This document shows positions 24,134-32,471 of a stretch of 64,000 nucleotides of DNA, piece by piece. This DNA comes from Chryseobacterium sp. CY350 (GTDB taxonomy: Bacteria > Bacteroidota > Bacteroidia > Flavobacteriales > Weeksellaceae), in the NCBI RefSeq assembly GCF_027945075.1, contig NZ_CP116034.1:3596001-3660000 (forward strand), written 5' to 3'. How positions within the stretch are numbered: the first letter of the stretch is position 1; each line of letters starts with the position of its first letter. The notes beneath the pieces were generated by a model. The model had not been told where the DNA came from, searched no databases, and worked only from the letters and a program-made list of their open reading frames with translations. Made by a program: the position numbers and the translations under genes.

Positions 24134-24859
24134 ATGAGAAATTTCGTCTTCTATAATGTTTTTTTTATTTTTTTGTCTGTTTGCGCGTACGGACAGGAAG
24201 ACAAAAAAATAGTTGCAAAAATTGACAAAGAAGTCATCGAAAAGCAGTTGAAAATAAAAGCTTTGGTCAATAATAATACCTCAACATATCAGGAACTGAA
24301 TTATCTCCTGATTTCAATTAAAAAAGGTGCAGGCGGAAATCTCTCAAATAATAAGCAAAGCGGTAAATTTTCAATAAATCCGAATGAAAGCAAATCTTTA
24401 TCTGAAATGAGTGTGAATCTGGAAAAAGGAGATGCATTAAAAGCATTCCTTTACATTCGGGACGAAGAGACGCAGAAACTTATCGCTAAAGACAGCCTGG
24501 AAATTAATCAGGATTTTTTTAAGCAAACAACAGGCGTTGTAGAAAAAGAAGAAGCTTTCGAACTCAGCGGATTGACGATTGACGATACAAAAAGTAAGAT
24601 CGGGAAAGATTTTTATGATTTGTTTTATATTCAGTATAATCAGATTCCTGACAAGAGCAATTCTGCGATTACGATTACAGAACTTCCTGCAAGAGGAACC
24701 AGCGGTCAGATTAATATTCAGATTGATGATAAAGTAATTTACAGTTTTATGACCAATCCCAGTGAAGATTATCTCAAAGAACAGTTAGATTTCACGCTCA
24801 GATATATTAAAGATTTCAACTCCCGAAAGAATCTTATTAAAAACGAATTCATCTACTAA
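24134..24859 (+). CDS. csgE: CsgE-like curli chaperone fused to an N-terminal CsgH/CsgC-like domain
   Basis: The ATG at 24134 gives a signal peptide (MRNFVFYNVFFIFLSVCAYGQ); the in-frame ATG 15 codons earlier would overlap csgB. The 241-residue product has two parts. Residues about 22-125 (NYLLISIKKGAGGNLSNNKQ, then NPNESKSLSEMSVNL) resemble CsgC/CsgH, inhibitors of premature amyloid formation. Residues about 130-241 (LSGLTIDDTKSKIGKDFYDLF ... EQLDFTLRYIKDF) are CsgE, the cap of the CsgG pore. In E. coli these are separate proteins. Confidence 0.82.
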   Translation: MRNFVFYNVFFIFLSVCAYGQEDKKIVAKIDKEVIEKQLKIKALVNNNTSTYQELNYLLISIKKGAGGNLSNNKQSGKFSINPNESKSLSEMSVNLEKGDALKAFLYIRDEETQKLIAKDSLEINQDFFKQTTGVVEKEEAFELSGLTIDDTKSKIGKDFYDLFYIQYNQIPDKSNSAITITELPARGTSGQINIQIDDKVIYSFMTNPSEDYLKEQLDFTLRYIKDFNSRKNLIKNEFIY

Positions 24860-24871
24860 AAACTAATAACC

Positions 24872-25279
24872 ATGAAAACTCTTTTAATAACAGCCTTCTT
24901 TTTTTTAGGATTTTTCCAGCCAAAATCTCAACAGCTGGTGTACAAACCGATCAATCCGGCCTTTGGTGGCGATACATTCAATTATCAGTGGCTTCTAAGT
25001 TCTGCAAGTGCTCAAAATCAATTTGATGATAAAGACGGAAGTAATCTCACGGGAAATTCCGGATCTCTGAGCAATTTCACAGACAGTTTAAACCGTCAGG
25101 TTCTAAGTGAGCTTTCCAGGAAATTATTTCAGGATCAGTTTGGCTCCGGAGGCGTACAGGCAGGAAACTATATGTTTGGTTCCCTTTATCTTCAGATTAC
25201 CAATACGGCACAAGGAATGATGATCAGTATTTTGGATACCAATACGGGGGAACAATCCGAGATTGTAGTGCCAAAATAA
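24872..25279 (+). CDS. csgF: curli assembly protein CsgF
   Basis: 135 residues with a signal peptide (ITAFFFLGFFQPKS). The mature N-terminus QQLVYKPINPAFGGDTFNYQWLLSSAS is the CsgF family signature, the part that plugs into the CsgG channel. CsgF sits at the cell surface and links curli nucleation to the pore. It lies 12 bp after csgE in the csg operon, as expected. Confidence 0.9.
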   Translation: MKTLLITAFFFLGFFQPKSQQLVYKPINPAFGGDTFNYQWLLSSASAQNQFDDKDGSNLTGNSGSLSNFTDSLNRQVLSELSRKLFQDQFGSGGVQAGNYMFGSLYLQITNTAQGMMISILDTNTGEQSEIVVPK

Positions 25280-25302
25280 AAAACTAATAAAAGAAACTAA
25301 AC

Positions 25303-26670
25303 ATGAGATTTTTTACTACTATCAGAATTTTTTTCTGGATACTTTTTGCGTGTATACTGCAATCTTGTGGTACTGCAATGAGTTTTACTTCTAATAAAGA
25401 AGTGTCTACAATGGGAGAAATCACTTCTTACACTACAGAATTGAGAAATTTACCTTTACCTAAAGAAAAAGTGGTAGTGGGTGTCTATAAATTCAGAGAT
25501 CAGACCGGGCAGTACAAACCTTCTGAAAACGGAGCCAATTGGAGTACAGCAGTGCCTCAAGGCACAACAACCATTCTTATTAAAGCATTAGAAGACAGCA
25601 GATGGTTTACACCAATCGAAAGAGAAAACATCGCCAATCTCCTTAATGAAAGACAAATCATAAGGTCTACACGACAAGAATACCTGAAAGATGCTGACAA
25701 AAACAGCCAGGCTTTACCGCCATTGTTGTATGCAGGAATGCTTTTGGAAGGTGGAGTGATTTCTTATGACAGCAACGTCATGACCGGCGGTATCGGTGCA
25801 AGATATTTCGGAATTGGCGCATCATCACAATATAGACAAGATAGAATTACGATATACCTTCGTGCTGTTTCTACTTTAAATGGTGAAATCTTAAAAACGG
25901 TTTATGTTTCTAAAACCATTTTATCAACAAGTATCAACGGAAGTTTTTTTAAATACATCGATACCGAAAGGCTAATGGAAGCTGAAGTTGGCTTTACACA
26001 AAACGAACCCATCCAGCTTGCTGTAACAGACGCTATAGAAAAAGCTGTAAAATCTTTAATTGTAGAAGGTATTAAAGATAAAATCTGGGGAAAATCATTA
26101 GGCGATCCTGCAGATTATCAAAAATTGGTAGACGATTATGATTTTGAGACTAAAAAAAATACAGACAGACAGGTGGGAAATATCTATCCAACTGCTGAAA
26201 GATCAAAGCTTTCTATGTTTGGACAGGTTGAGGCCAATCAGGTAAGAAATGATTATGTAAATCCTGTTGCTCAATTTGGCTTAAAAGGCGGAATTAAATA
26301 TTTTTTTGATAAAAATTTTAACATAGAACTCAGCGCTGCAGCCTATCGACTTGAGAACGAAAAAATTATAAGACGTACGTTCATTTCACCGGAACTTAAT
26401 TTAGAATACTTTATGCTACCCAAATACAAATTTTCCCCATTAGTATACGCAGGGGTAGGTGCGATGTTTTCCAGAGAACCCGTACGATATAAAGCTCAAT
26501 TTGGAGGCGGTTTCGAGTATTTAGCATTCAAAAAACTTGGGGTAAGATTATCTTCCCAGTACGATGTAGGATTCAGTGACGATTGGGATCTTTTGATCAA
26601 CGGAAAAAGAAAAGATCATGCACTGAGATTTGGGTTGGGTCTTAATTTATATTTAGGCAATAAAAAATAA
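25303..26670 (+). CDS. csgG: curli secretion channel CsgG with extra C-terminal barrel-like domain
   Basis: A 455-residue lipoprotein (signal ending LQSCG). Residues about 30-290 are CsgG, with VVVGVYKFRDQTGQYKPSENGANWSTAVPQGTT, FTPIERENIANLLNERQIIR and a transmembrane-hairpin region. E. coli CsgG ends near residue 277. Here about 165 more residues follow, with alternating beta strands such as GLKGGIKYFFDKNFNIELSAAA and ALRFGLGLNLYLG, which look like an outer membrane beta-barrel or OmpA-like domain. It is the ungated outer membrane exporter of curli subunits. Confidence 0.9.
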   Translation: MRFFTTIRIFFWILFACILQSCGTAMSFTSNKEVSTMGEITSYTTELRNLPLPKEKVVVGVYKFRDQTGQYKPSENGANWSTAVPQGTTTILIKALEDSRWFTPIERENIANLLNERQIIRSTRQEYLKDADKNSQALPPLLYAGMLLEGGVISYDSNVMTGGIGARYFGIGASSQYRQDRITIYLRAVSTLNGEILKTVYVSKTILSTSINGSFFKYIDTERLMEAEVGFTQNEPIQLAVTDAIEKAVKSLIVEGIKDKIWGKSLGDPADYQKLVDDYDFETKKNTDRQVGNIYPTAERSKLSMFGQVEANQVRNDYVNPVAQFGLKGGIKYFFDKNFNIELSAAAYRLENEKIIRRTFISPELNLEYFMLPKYKFSPLVYAGVGAMFSREPVRYKAQFGGGFEYLAFKKLGVRLSSQYDVGFSDDWDLLINGKRKDHALRFGLGLNLYLGNKK

Positions 26671-26675
26671 AAACT

Positions 26676-28181
26676 ATGAAAGCTTACATTAATATATTGA
26701 TTATTTTGATTTCTTTTTTTTCGTTCACTTCTTGCAGCGAAGAATTGGTAGATCAGGCGCAAACCGGGATTTTGCGTGGTAGAGTAGTAAAAAAAGGCAC
26801 CAATGAACCGATCGCCAATGCAAAAGTTTTTACCACACCAAGTACACAGACAACGTTCAGTGATAAAGACGGCATGTTCGAAATTAAAGATATTCCTGCA
26901 GGTAATTATTCTGTGAAAGCTGAACTTTCGGGATATGTTTCCAATTTTCAGGCGGTTAATATTCAGACAGAAAATCAGGTGGTCACCATTGTTTTTGAGA
27001 TGGATGATGATGAATCTTTGAATTCACCGCCTTCCGCGCCAACATTACTGAGCCCAATTGACAACGCTGTAAACCAACCCTTGAGTGTACAACTAAGCTG
27101 GAATGCTACAGATCCGGATAAAACTGATAGTCTTACTTATAAACTGACGGTTAAAAATAATATCAATACAGACGTTATTCAGGTAAATGATTTAAAAGTT
27201 AAATCCTATATTTTATCTAATTTACTTTTTGGAGTGAGCTATTTTTGGCAAATTTCAGTTTCGGATGGTATTCATCCTGATGTTTTAAGTCCGGTATTTA
27301 AATTTACAACAAGTGCAACACCTGCCAATCGTTATCATTATGTGAGAAAAGTCAATGGGAATTTTGTTATTATGTCGAGCGATGTACAGAGTAATAGTTT
27401 TCAACTCACTAATGCTTCAAACAGCAGTTGGCGGCCAAGAAAAAACAACAATGCAGGATTGATCGCTTTTTTAAGAAATGATGCAGGTGGAAGTCATATT
27501 TTTACTGCAAATCCTGATGGTTCTAATGTCTTTAAAGTAACTCAGATTCCGGTTGCCGGATTTAATCAGAATGAATTAGATTTTTCATGGAATACGACAG
27601 GAAGTGTATTTTTATATTCAAATTTCGACAAACTTTATAAAATCAATAAAGATGGTACCGGTCAGCAGTTGGTGTACACAACTACTGATGGCAGCCTGAT
27701 TTCTGAAGTTGACTGGAGTTATGATAATACCAAAATTGCTATAAAGACCAATAATTTCAGCGGTTATAATACTAAGATTTTCATTATTGATATGTTAGGT
27801 AATGTTCTGCAAAATGTGTTTTCAGCTGCAACAGGAGCAACAGGCGGACTGAATTTTTCGGTCGACGGTCAAAAACTTCTTTACACACACGATGTTTCAG
27901 GTTACCAAGATGCTAATTACCGACAGCTAGATTCTCACATATTTATTTATAATCTTGTCAACAATACGATTATTGATGCTTCTGCAGAAAGTGACAAACC
28001 TATTGGTACCAATGATCTTGATCCGAGATTTTCACCGAATAATTCTCAGATCATCATGGTGAACACCAGTAATGATAATGTTTCTCAGAAAAATATTCTG
28101 ACAATTGATCTTAATAACACAGGGGTAGATTTCGTAAGAGCAATATTATTTTCCAACGGAGAAATGCCGGATTACGAATAG
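26676..28181 (+). CDS. csg-operon lipoprotein with carboxypeptidase-like, Fn3-like and TolB-like domains
   Basis: 501 residues, signal ending FTSCSEE (lipoprotein). Residues about 33-105 are a carboxypeptidase regulatory-like fold (GRVVKKGTNEPIANAKVF ... GYVSNFQ). Residues about 110-210 look Fn3-like (PSAPTLLSPIDNAVNQPLSVQLSWNATDPD). The rest is a TolB-like PD40 beta-propeller (FTANPDGSNVFKVTQ, WSYDNTKIAIKT, RFSPNNSQIIMVNT). It starts five bases after csgG, so it is co-transcribed. It is not a known Csg protein; a surface anchoring role is inference. Confidence 0.8.
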   Translation: MKAYINILIILISFFSFTSCSEELVDQAQTGILRGRVVKKGTNEPIANAKVFTTPSTQTTFSDKDGMFEIKDIPAGNYSVKAELSGYVSNFQAVNIQTENQVVTIVFEMDDDESLNSPPSAPTLLSPIDNAVNQPLSVQLSWNATDPDKTDSLTYKLTVKNNINTDVIQVNDLKVKSYILSNLLFGVSYFWQISVSDGIHPDVLSPVFKFTTSATPANRYHYVRKVNGNFVIMSSDVQSNSFQLTNASNSSWRPRKNNNAGLIAFLRNDAGGSHIFTANPDGSNVFKVTQIPVAGFNQNELDFSWNTTGSVFLYSNFDKLYKINKDGTGQQLVYTTTDGSLISEVDWSYDNTKIAIKTNNFSGYNTKIFIIDMLGNVLQNVFSAATGATGGLNFSVDGQKLLYTHDVSGYQDANYRQLDSHIFIYNLVNNTIIDASAESDKPIGTNDLDPRFSPNNSQIIMVNTSNDNVSQKNILTIDLNNTGVDFVRAILFSNGEMPDYE

Positions 28182-28202
28182 AATTATAAATGCTTATTGC
28201 AA

Positions 28203-28243
28203 AAAAAAATCAAAACCCAGATTGCGGTTTTGATTTTTTTTGT
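28203..28243. terminator. bidirectional terminator after the csg operon
   Basis: AATCAAAACC and GGTTTTGATT form a stem with A and T runs on both sides, between the lipoprotein and the convergent LuxR gene. Confidence 0.7.
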
Positions 28244-28260
28244 TTTTCAAGAACTTGTTT

Positions 28261-28908
28261 CTAGCTGAATATGTTGTTTTCCATTGCATATTTTACCACG
28301 CCTACAGAATTTTTTACATTAAGTTTCATCAAAATTCTCTTTCGGTGAGTTTCTACCGTATTGATGCTGATGAAAAGTTTTTCGCCAATGTCTTTACTGC
28401 TGTAGCCATCACAAATTAATTTCAAAATTTCCATCTCTCTTCTCGTCAGTGGCTCTTTAATATTTGGGCTTTGTTTCTCCTGCTCGCTGCTTATAAAATT
28501 GATCATCATTTTTTTTGCATGTTCACAAATATAAATTTCATTCATAGACAGAGCATTTACCGATTTTAGAAATTCGTCGTAATTGCTGTTTTTGTCGAGG
28601 TAACTTTTTATGCCTTTGTTAAATAATTTTCTGATCACTATCACATCGTAAGAATTACCAATCACTATTATTCTTACCGTGCTGTCTTGCGAAATAATTG
28701 TTTCTAAACATTTGTAAAGATCGCTTAGCAATAAAATATTTGAGCTGATCATTAAAAACTGTGGAGTATTCTCTCTCAGGTGACTGTATAAATTTTCACA
28801 GCTATTAAAAACGTTCACAGAATTGAAAATTTTTTCTTGTATGAGTAATTTGGAAAGGCTTTCTGTATATAGAAGTGGCTCATCTAGAATTGCTAAATCT
28901 GGTTTCAT
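28261..28908 (-). CDS. CsgD-like LuxR family regulator with degenerate receiver
   Basis: 215 residues, the length of E. coli CsgD. The N-terminal receiver (LAILDEPLLYTESLSKLL...) has Ser55 (MISSNIL) where the phospho-acceptor Asp should be. The C-terminal LuxR helix-turn-helix is normal: PLTRREMEILKLICDGYSSKDIGEKLFISINTVETHRKRILMKL. It lies directly after the csg operon, convergent. A CCGTA-N4-TACGG palindrome is 110 bp upstream of its start, the same site as upstream of the csg genes. It probably controls curli and itself. Confidence 0.85.
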   Translation of the reverse strand: MKPDLAILDEPLLYTESLSKLLIQEKIFNSVNVFNSCENLYSHLRENTPQFLMISSNILLLSDLYKCLETIISQDSTVRIIVIGNSYDVIVIRKLFNKGIKSYLDKNSNYDEFLKSVNALSMNEIYICEHAKKMMINFISSEQEKQSPNIKEPLTRREMEILKLICDGYSSKDIGEKLFISINTVETHRKRILMKLNVKNSVGVVKYAMENNIFS

Positions 28909-29242
28909 CGGTTACTAGTTTTCAATAACTAAATATACGACATTATTCATAAAATTTTGGTAAAAAAACGTAAATTTTTACCGAAAAATTCAATATAAAG
29001 ATAGTTATTTTCGTTTTTCCGTAATTATACGGTATCAAATCTTTATTTAGTGAATTATTTGAATTTATTATGCTTTTTACTTCTTTAAAATCCTGTGACA
29101 GCAATGGTTTACAAAGTTTTATACCATGATTTTAATTCAGGTAGGGATATATTTCTGTTAAATATAGTACTGGAATATTTTCTGAATTTTTTGGCAGACT
29201 CTGTGCAGAGCAACATACAATTTGACTCTCTAAAAAAAGAAA
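28909..29242. other. intergenic region upstream of the curli regulator
   Basis: About 330 bp AT-rich with no convincing gene. It holds the palindrome at 29019-29034 and a possible minus-strand -7 box TATATTTA at 28930-28937. A 64-codon plus-strand frame from 29095 lacks a signal, Bacteroidota promoter or known motif and runs through the RNase G terminator. Confidence 0.5.
29019..29034 (-). promoter_or_regulatory. palindrome CCGTA-N4-TACGG upstream of the LuxR regulator
   Basis: CCGTA (29019-29023), ATTA, TACGG (29028-29032), then TA. Compare 23603-23618: the same arms, spacer length and flanking TA. It lies 110 bp upstream of the regulator start. Confidence 0.55.
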
Positions 29243-29275
29243 AGCCTTCAGAAATTCTGAAGGCTTCGTTGTGTT
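29230..29275 (-). terminator. terminator of RNase G
   Basis: GAAGCCTTCAGAA / TTCTGAAGGCTT is a long stem followed on the minus strand by a T-rich run, just after the stop at 29282. Confidence 0.75.
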
Positions 29276-29281
29276 GTTTTT

Positions 29282-30841
29282 TTAGTTAGAATAGCCGCTT
29301 AATTCTTCTTTTTTAGAATTATAGATTTTGTATTCTAAATATTTAAAAGAATCCCGTGGGATAATGGTTACCCATTTTTTGTATTTCAGAAACCATTTCA
29401 TCTGTATACTTTTGATTCCTTTGGTAAGGAAAGCTTCTACGAAAGGATGTACATGCAGGTAAAGTTTTCCTTTGTCTTTTTGCATGATGGTTCTTATGGT
29501 GTCTTCCATTTTCTCAACAATGACGATCGGTGCTACGATTTCTCCGTCTTTGTTTGGGTTTTCTTCTTTTGTGTCGATTTGTTTTTCCGGACGGTTTCTC
29601 TGTCTGGTGATCTGTATTAATCCAAATTTACTTGGAGGCAGAATCTTGTGACGAGCTTTGTCGCGGCTCATTTCTGTTTTCAGATGTTCAAACAAATCTC
29701 TTCTGTGATCGGGGTTGGTCATGTCGATAAAATCTACAACGATGATACCACCCATATCACGCAGACGAAGCTGTCTTGCTATTTCTGTTGCTGCCATTTT
29801 GTTCACGTGGAGTGCGTGTTCTTTATTGGCAGAATTTCCGGCTGTGATATTATTTCCGGAGTTTACGTCGATTACGTGCAGTGCCTCTGTGTGTTCTATT
29901 ACCAGATAAGCACCTTTTGAACTTGGAATATTTACGTGTTTTCCGAAGCTTTGTTTCAGCTGCTTTTCAACGTTATAATATTCGAGGAGAGGAATGTGAG
30001 AGTCATAAAACTGAACGATATTTTTGCGTTCAGGAGCAATAACTTCCACATAATTTTTCATTTCTTCAACCATTTGTTCGTCGTCACAAAAGACATTCAC
30101 GAAATCCTGATTGAAGTTATCTCTTAAAATAGATGAAGCTTTATCATCTTCACTCAATACTTTCGACGGGACTTTATTTTTCTGAATATTCTTAAAAGTA
30201 TTTTCCCATTTTTGAATCAGTTGATTCATATCATTGTGAAGATCAGCTACTTTCTTTCCTTCAGCGACAGTTCTGATGATGACACCAAAACCTTCAGGTT
30301 TTATACTGTCGATCAAGGTTCGCAGTCTCACTTTTTCCTCGGAACTTCCGATTTTTTTTGAGATAGAAACCTTATTATCGAAAGGTATTAAAACCAAAAA
30401 ACGTCCCGTAAGAGAAATCTGTGTAGAGATTCTCGGTCCTTTTGTAGATATAGGTTCTTTGGTAATTTGTAAAAGAACAACGTCATCTTTGGCGATGATT
30501 TTGTCTACCGTTCCGTTTTTGTCAATTTCGGGCTGTATTTCGAAATTTTTTAAACTTGAAGCATTCTGTTTCTTAGAAACCGTGTCTTTTAAAAATTTTT
30601 TGTAAGTAAGATATTGTGGCCCAAGATCCTGATAATGCAAAAATGCATCTTTATCGTATCCGATGTTTACAAAAGCTGCATTAAGGTTGGGAGCCAGTTT
30701 TTTTACTTTTCCTATGAACAAATCTCCGACTACAAAATCATTTTTGTCTTCTTCCTCATGAAGTTCACATAGTCTTCCGTCTTCCAGCAAAGCAATCTTT
30801 GTAAGCTCATCTTCATGCGAAACTATTAGTTCTTTCTTCAT
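29282..30841 (-). CDS. rng: ribonuclease E/G family protein (RNase G)
   Basis: 519 residues. The N-terminal part (KELIVSHEDELTKIALLEDGRLCELHEEE, then GDLFIGKVKKLAPNLNAAFVNIGYDKDAFLHY) is the split RNase H plus S1 RNA-binding region. The catalytic part has DVNSGNNITAGNS and GGIIVVDFIDM, whose Asp residues bind magnesium. It lacks the long C-terminal scaffold of E. coli RNase E and matches RNase G in size. It processes rRNA ends and decays mRNA. It shares a strand with HU and the small basic protein and has a terminator. Confidence 0.93.
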   Translation of the reverse strand: MKKELIVSHEDELTKIALLEDGRLCELHEEEDKNDFVVGDLFIGKVKKLAPNLNAAFVNIGYDKDAFLHYQDLGPQYLTYKKFLKDTVSKKQNASSLKNFEIQPEIDKNGTVDKIIAKDDVVLLQITKEPISTKGPRISTQISLTGRFLVLIPFDNKVSISKKIGSSEEKVRLRTLIDSIKPEGFGVIIRTVAEGKKVADLHNDMNQLIQKWENTFKNIQKNKVPSKVLSEDDKASSILRDNFNQDFVNVFCDDEQMVEEMKNYVEVIAPERKNIVQFYDSHIPLLEYYNVEKQLKQSFGKHVNIPSSKGAYLVIEHTEALHVIDVNSGNNITAGNSANKEHALHVNKMAATEIARQLRLRDMGGIIVVDFIDMTNPDHRRDLFEHLKTEMSRDKARHKILPPSKFGLIQITRQRNRPEKQIDTKEENPNKDGEIVAPIVIVEKMEDTIRTIMQKDKGKLYLHVHPFVEAFLTKGIKSIQMKWFLKYKKWVTIIPRDSFKYLEYKIYNSKKEELSGYSN

Positions 30842-31057
30842 TTTGTTATAAGATAATTTTTAGTTGATTAGAGATACGAAGAGATTTTTTTTTTAATTTA
30901 AAATTTGATAATTATAAAGATAAATTATTGAAATTTTAATAATCGGAAAAAATCAAACGTTCAAAATCATATGGTAACAAACAAAAATATAGTCGGTGAT
31001 TAATAAATAATTTAAAAACACCAACTATATTGTTATATGAAAATTCCCGCAGGAAAA

Positions 31058-31147
31058 TTATTTTTTCTTATGTCTGTTCGCTCTTCTTCTCTTCTTTCTT
31101 TTGTGTGTTGCAACCTTGTGTCTTTTTCTTTTCTTTCCGCTTGGCAT
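31058..31147 (-). CDS. 29-residue Lys/Arg/His-rich protein, probable small ribosomal-type protein
   Basis: A short frame that normal gene callers miss. It starts MPSGKKRKRHK and ends with RHKKK, with 20 of 29 residues basic (10 Lys, 7 Arg, 3 His). The bias is extreme and the frame uses purine-rich codons. It resembles the tiny basic ribosomal proteins of Bacteroidota and the AURKAIP1/COX24-type (bS22/mS38) family, with an HK-KK-R pattern. It lies 45 bp after the HU gene on the same strand. I infer an rRNA-binding protein; family membership needs a search. Confidence 0.7.
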   Translation of the reverse strand: MPSGKKRKRHKVATHKRKKRRRANRHKKK

Positions 31148-31192
31148 AATGTTAAATTTTTTGTGTAACTAGTTAATATTCAATTGTTATTC

Positions 31193-31483
31193 TTATTTTA
31201 CTGCAACTTTAGTTTTTACTTTCTCTACAAAAGATTTTGAAGGTTTGAAAGCAGGAATATTGTGTGCAGGGATTTCTATTGCAGTGTTCTTAGATATGTT
31301 TCTTCCCGTTTTCGCTGCTCTAGTTTTAACGATGAAAGAACCAAAACCTCTTAAGTAAACATTGTCTCCATTATACATAGAAGTTCTGATCTCCTGCATA
31401 AAAGCTTCTACAACTTTCTGTGTTTCATTCTTTTCTGTTCCCAATTTATTTGAGATGGTGTTTACCAATTCTGCCTTTGTCAT
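31193..31483 (-). CDS. hup: HU/IHF family DNA-binding protein
   Basis: 96 residues matching bacterial histone-like HU: AELVNTISNKLGTEKNETQKVVEAFMQEIRTSM at the start and GFGSFIVKTRAAKTGRNISKNTAIEIPAHNIPAFKPSKSFVEKV for the DNA-binding arms with the conserved Pro-Ala-His pattern. It compacts and bends DNA. A good -7 box TAAATTTG is seen upstream (31514-31521). The small basic protein follows on the same strand and may share the mRNA. Confidence 0.95.
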   Translation of the reverse strand: MTKAELVNTISNKLGTEKNETQKVVEAFMQEIRTSMYNGDNVYLRGFGSFIVKTRAAKTGRNISKNTAIEIPAHNIPAFKPSKSFVEKVKTKVAVK

Positions 31484-31513
31484 TTCCTTTTTTAATTTTA
31501 AATTTTAGGTGTG

Positions 31514-31521
31514 CAAATTTA
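31514..31521 (-). promoter_or_regulatory. promoter of HU
   Basis: On the minus strand TAAATTTG (31514-31521) matches TAnnTTTG. A TTTG lies 21 bp further upstream (31543-31546). Confidence 0.5.
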
Positions 31522-31621
31522 GTTAAAAAAATTGAATAGAAGCAAATTAGTACAGAAAATATTTTGGTTAAGAGGCTGACAATTTTATATTTAGTCGCAT
31601 ATTATAACAAGAAAAGTGCCT

Positions 31622-32293
31622 TTACATACTAGAATTATAGTACCCATTTTCTACACAGAAGCGAATGAGGTGCAGTTTTGTTTTTAAACCAAGCTTTTCT
31701 GTGAGTCTGTTTATATACGTGTCGATGGTTCTTGTGCTGAGGTTTAGTTTTTCGCCTATCTCCTTATTACTGAAGCCTTCATAGCAAAATTTCATCAGCT
31801 GAATTTCTGTTGGCGAAAGCTCATCCTGGCTGTGTTTTTGTCTGTTCATATATTCCTGAACGGCGAGCGGCTGCTGCTTCCAGCTTTCAGAATAAGCTTC
31901 ATAATCAAAGTCCTTTGAGGTGATTTTTCCTTTGATAAGATCTTTAATGATATTGCTGTTTTTTTGACAATAATAGATATTCGGAATTTTTTGCAGTAGA
32001 TCTGCCATATCTTCTTGATACGTCCCGGAATAGGTGATAATTGGCGTTTCGCTGTTGTTTTTGCGGATGAACTTTATGGCTTCGAGACCGCTGAGAACAG
32101 GCATGAAGAGTTCTACGATAAAGACATCTTCCTGTTTCCGGTAGATCCTGTTGATGAGCTCATGACCGTTATTGCAGTCATTAAGAAGCATATTAAAAGG
32201 GTTTTCCAATAAAGTTTTGATCATTATTTTTTTAAAATAAAAATCGCTGTCTGCAATCGAAAACCGAACCGTATTGGCCAGTATTTTACTCAT
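31622..32293 (-). CDS. LuxR family response regulator with Glu at the phospho-acceptor
   Basis: 223 residues. The receiver domain (SIADSDFYFKKIMIKTLLENP) reads FIVELFMPVLSG, so Glu61 replaces the usual Asp before LFMP. A Glu often mimics phosphate and may leave the protein always active. The C-terminal LuxR HTH (DELSPTEIQLMKFCYEGFSNKEIGEKLNLSTRTIDTYINRLTEKLG) is normal. It is divergent from the T6SS-type gene set starting at 32472, which it may control. No sensor kinase is adjacent. Confidence 0.87.
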   Translation of the reverse strand: MSKILANTVRFSIADSDFYFKKIMIKTLLENPFNMLLNDCNNGHELINRIYRKQEDVFIVELFMPVLSGLEAIKFIRKNNSETPIITYSGTYQEDMADLLQKIPNIYYCQKNSNIIKDLIKGKITSKDFDYEAYSESWKQQPLAVQEYMNRQKHSQDELSPTEIQLMKFCYEGFSNKEIGEKLNLSTRTIDTYINRLTEKLGLKTKLHLIRFCVENGYYNSSM

Positions 32294-32471
32294 TTTATTT
32301 TTGTGATTTGGTATAAATAAAATAAAATTATGATCACTAAAGTATGAAAATCTTTCGGAATTTAAAATTAAACTTAATATTAAGAAATTGTGAATACGTT
32401 GAAGAGTTCATATTTAATTTTGTAAATAAATATTTTTTTTCTATTTTCACATTCCAAACCATATCACAATT

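Noticed and set aside
29095..29289. 64-codon frame before the RNase G terminator
   Set aside because: It runs through the RNase G terminator hairpin and ends in a low-complexity tail. No promoter or motif supports it.
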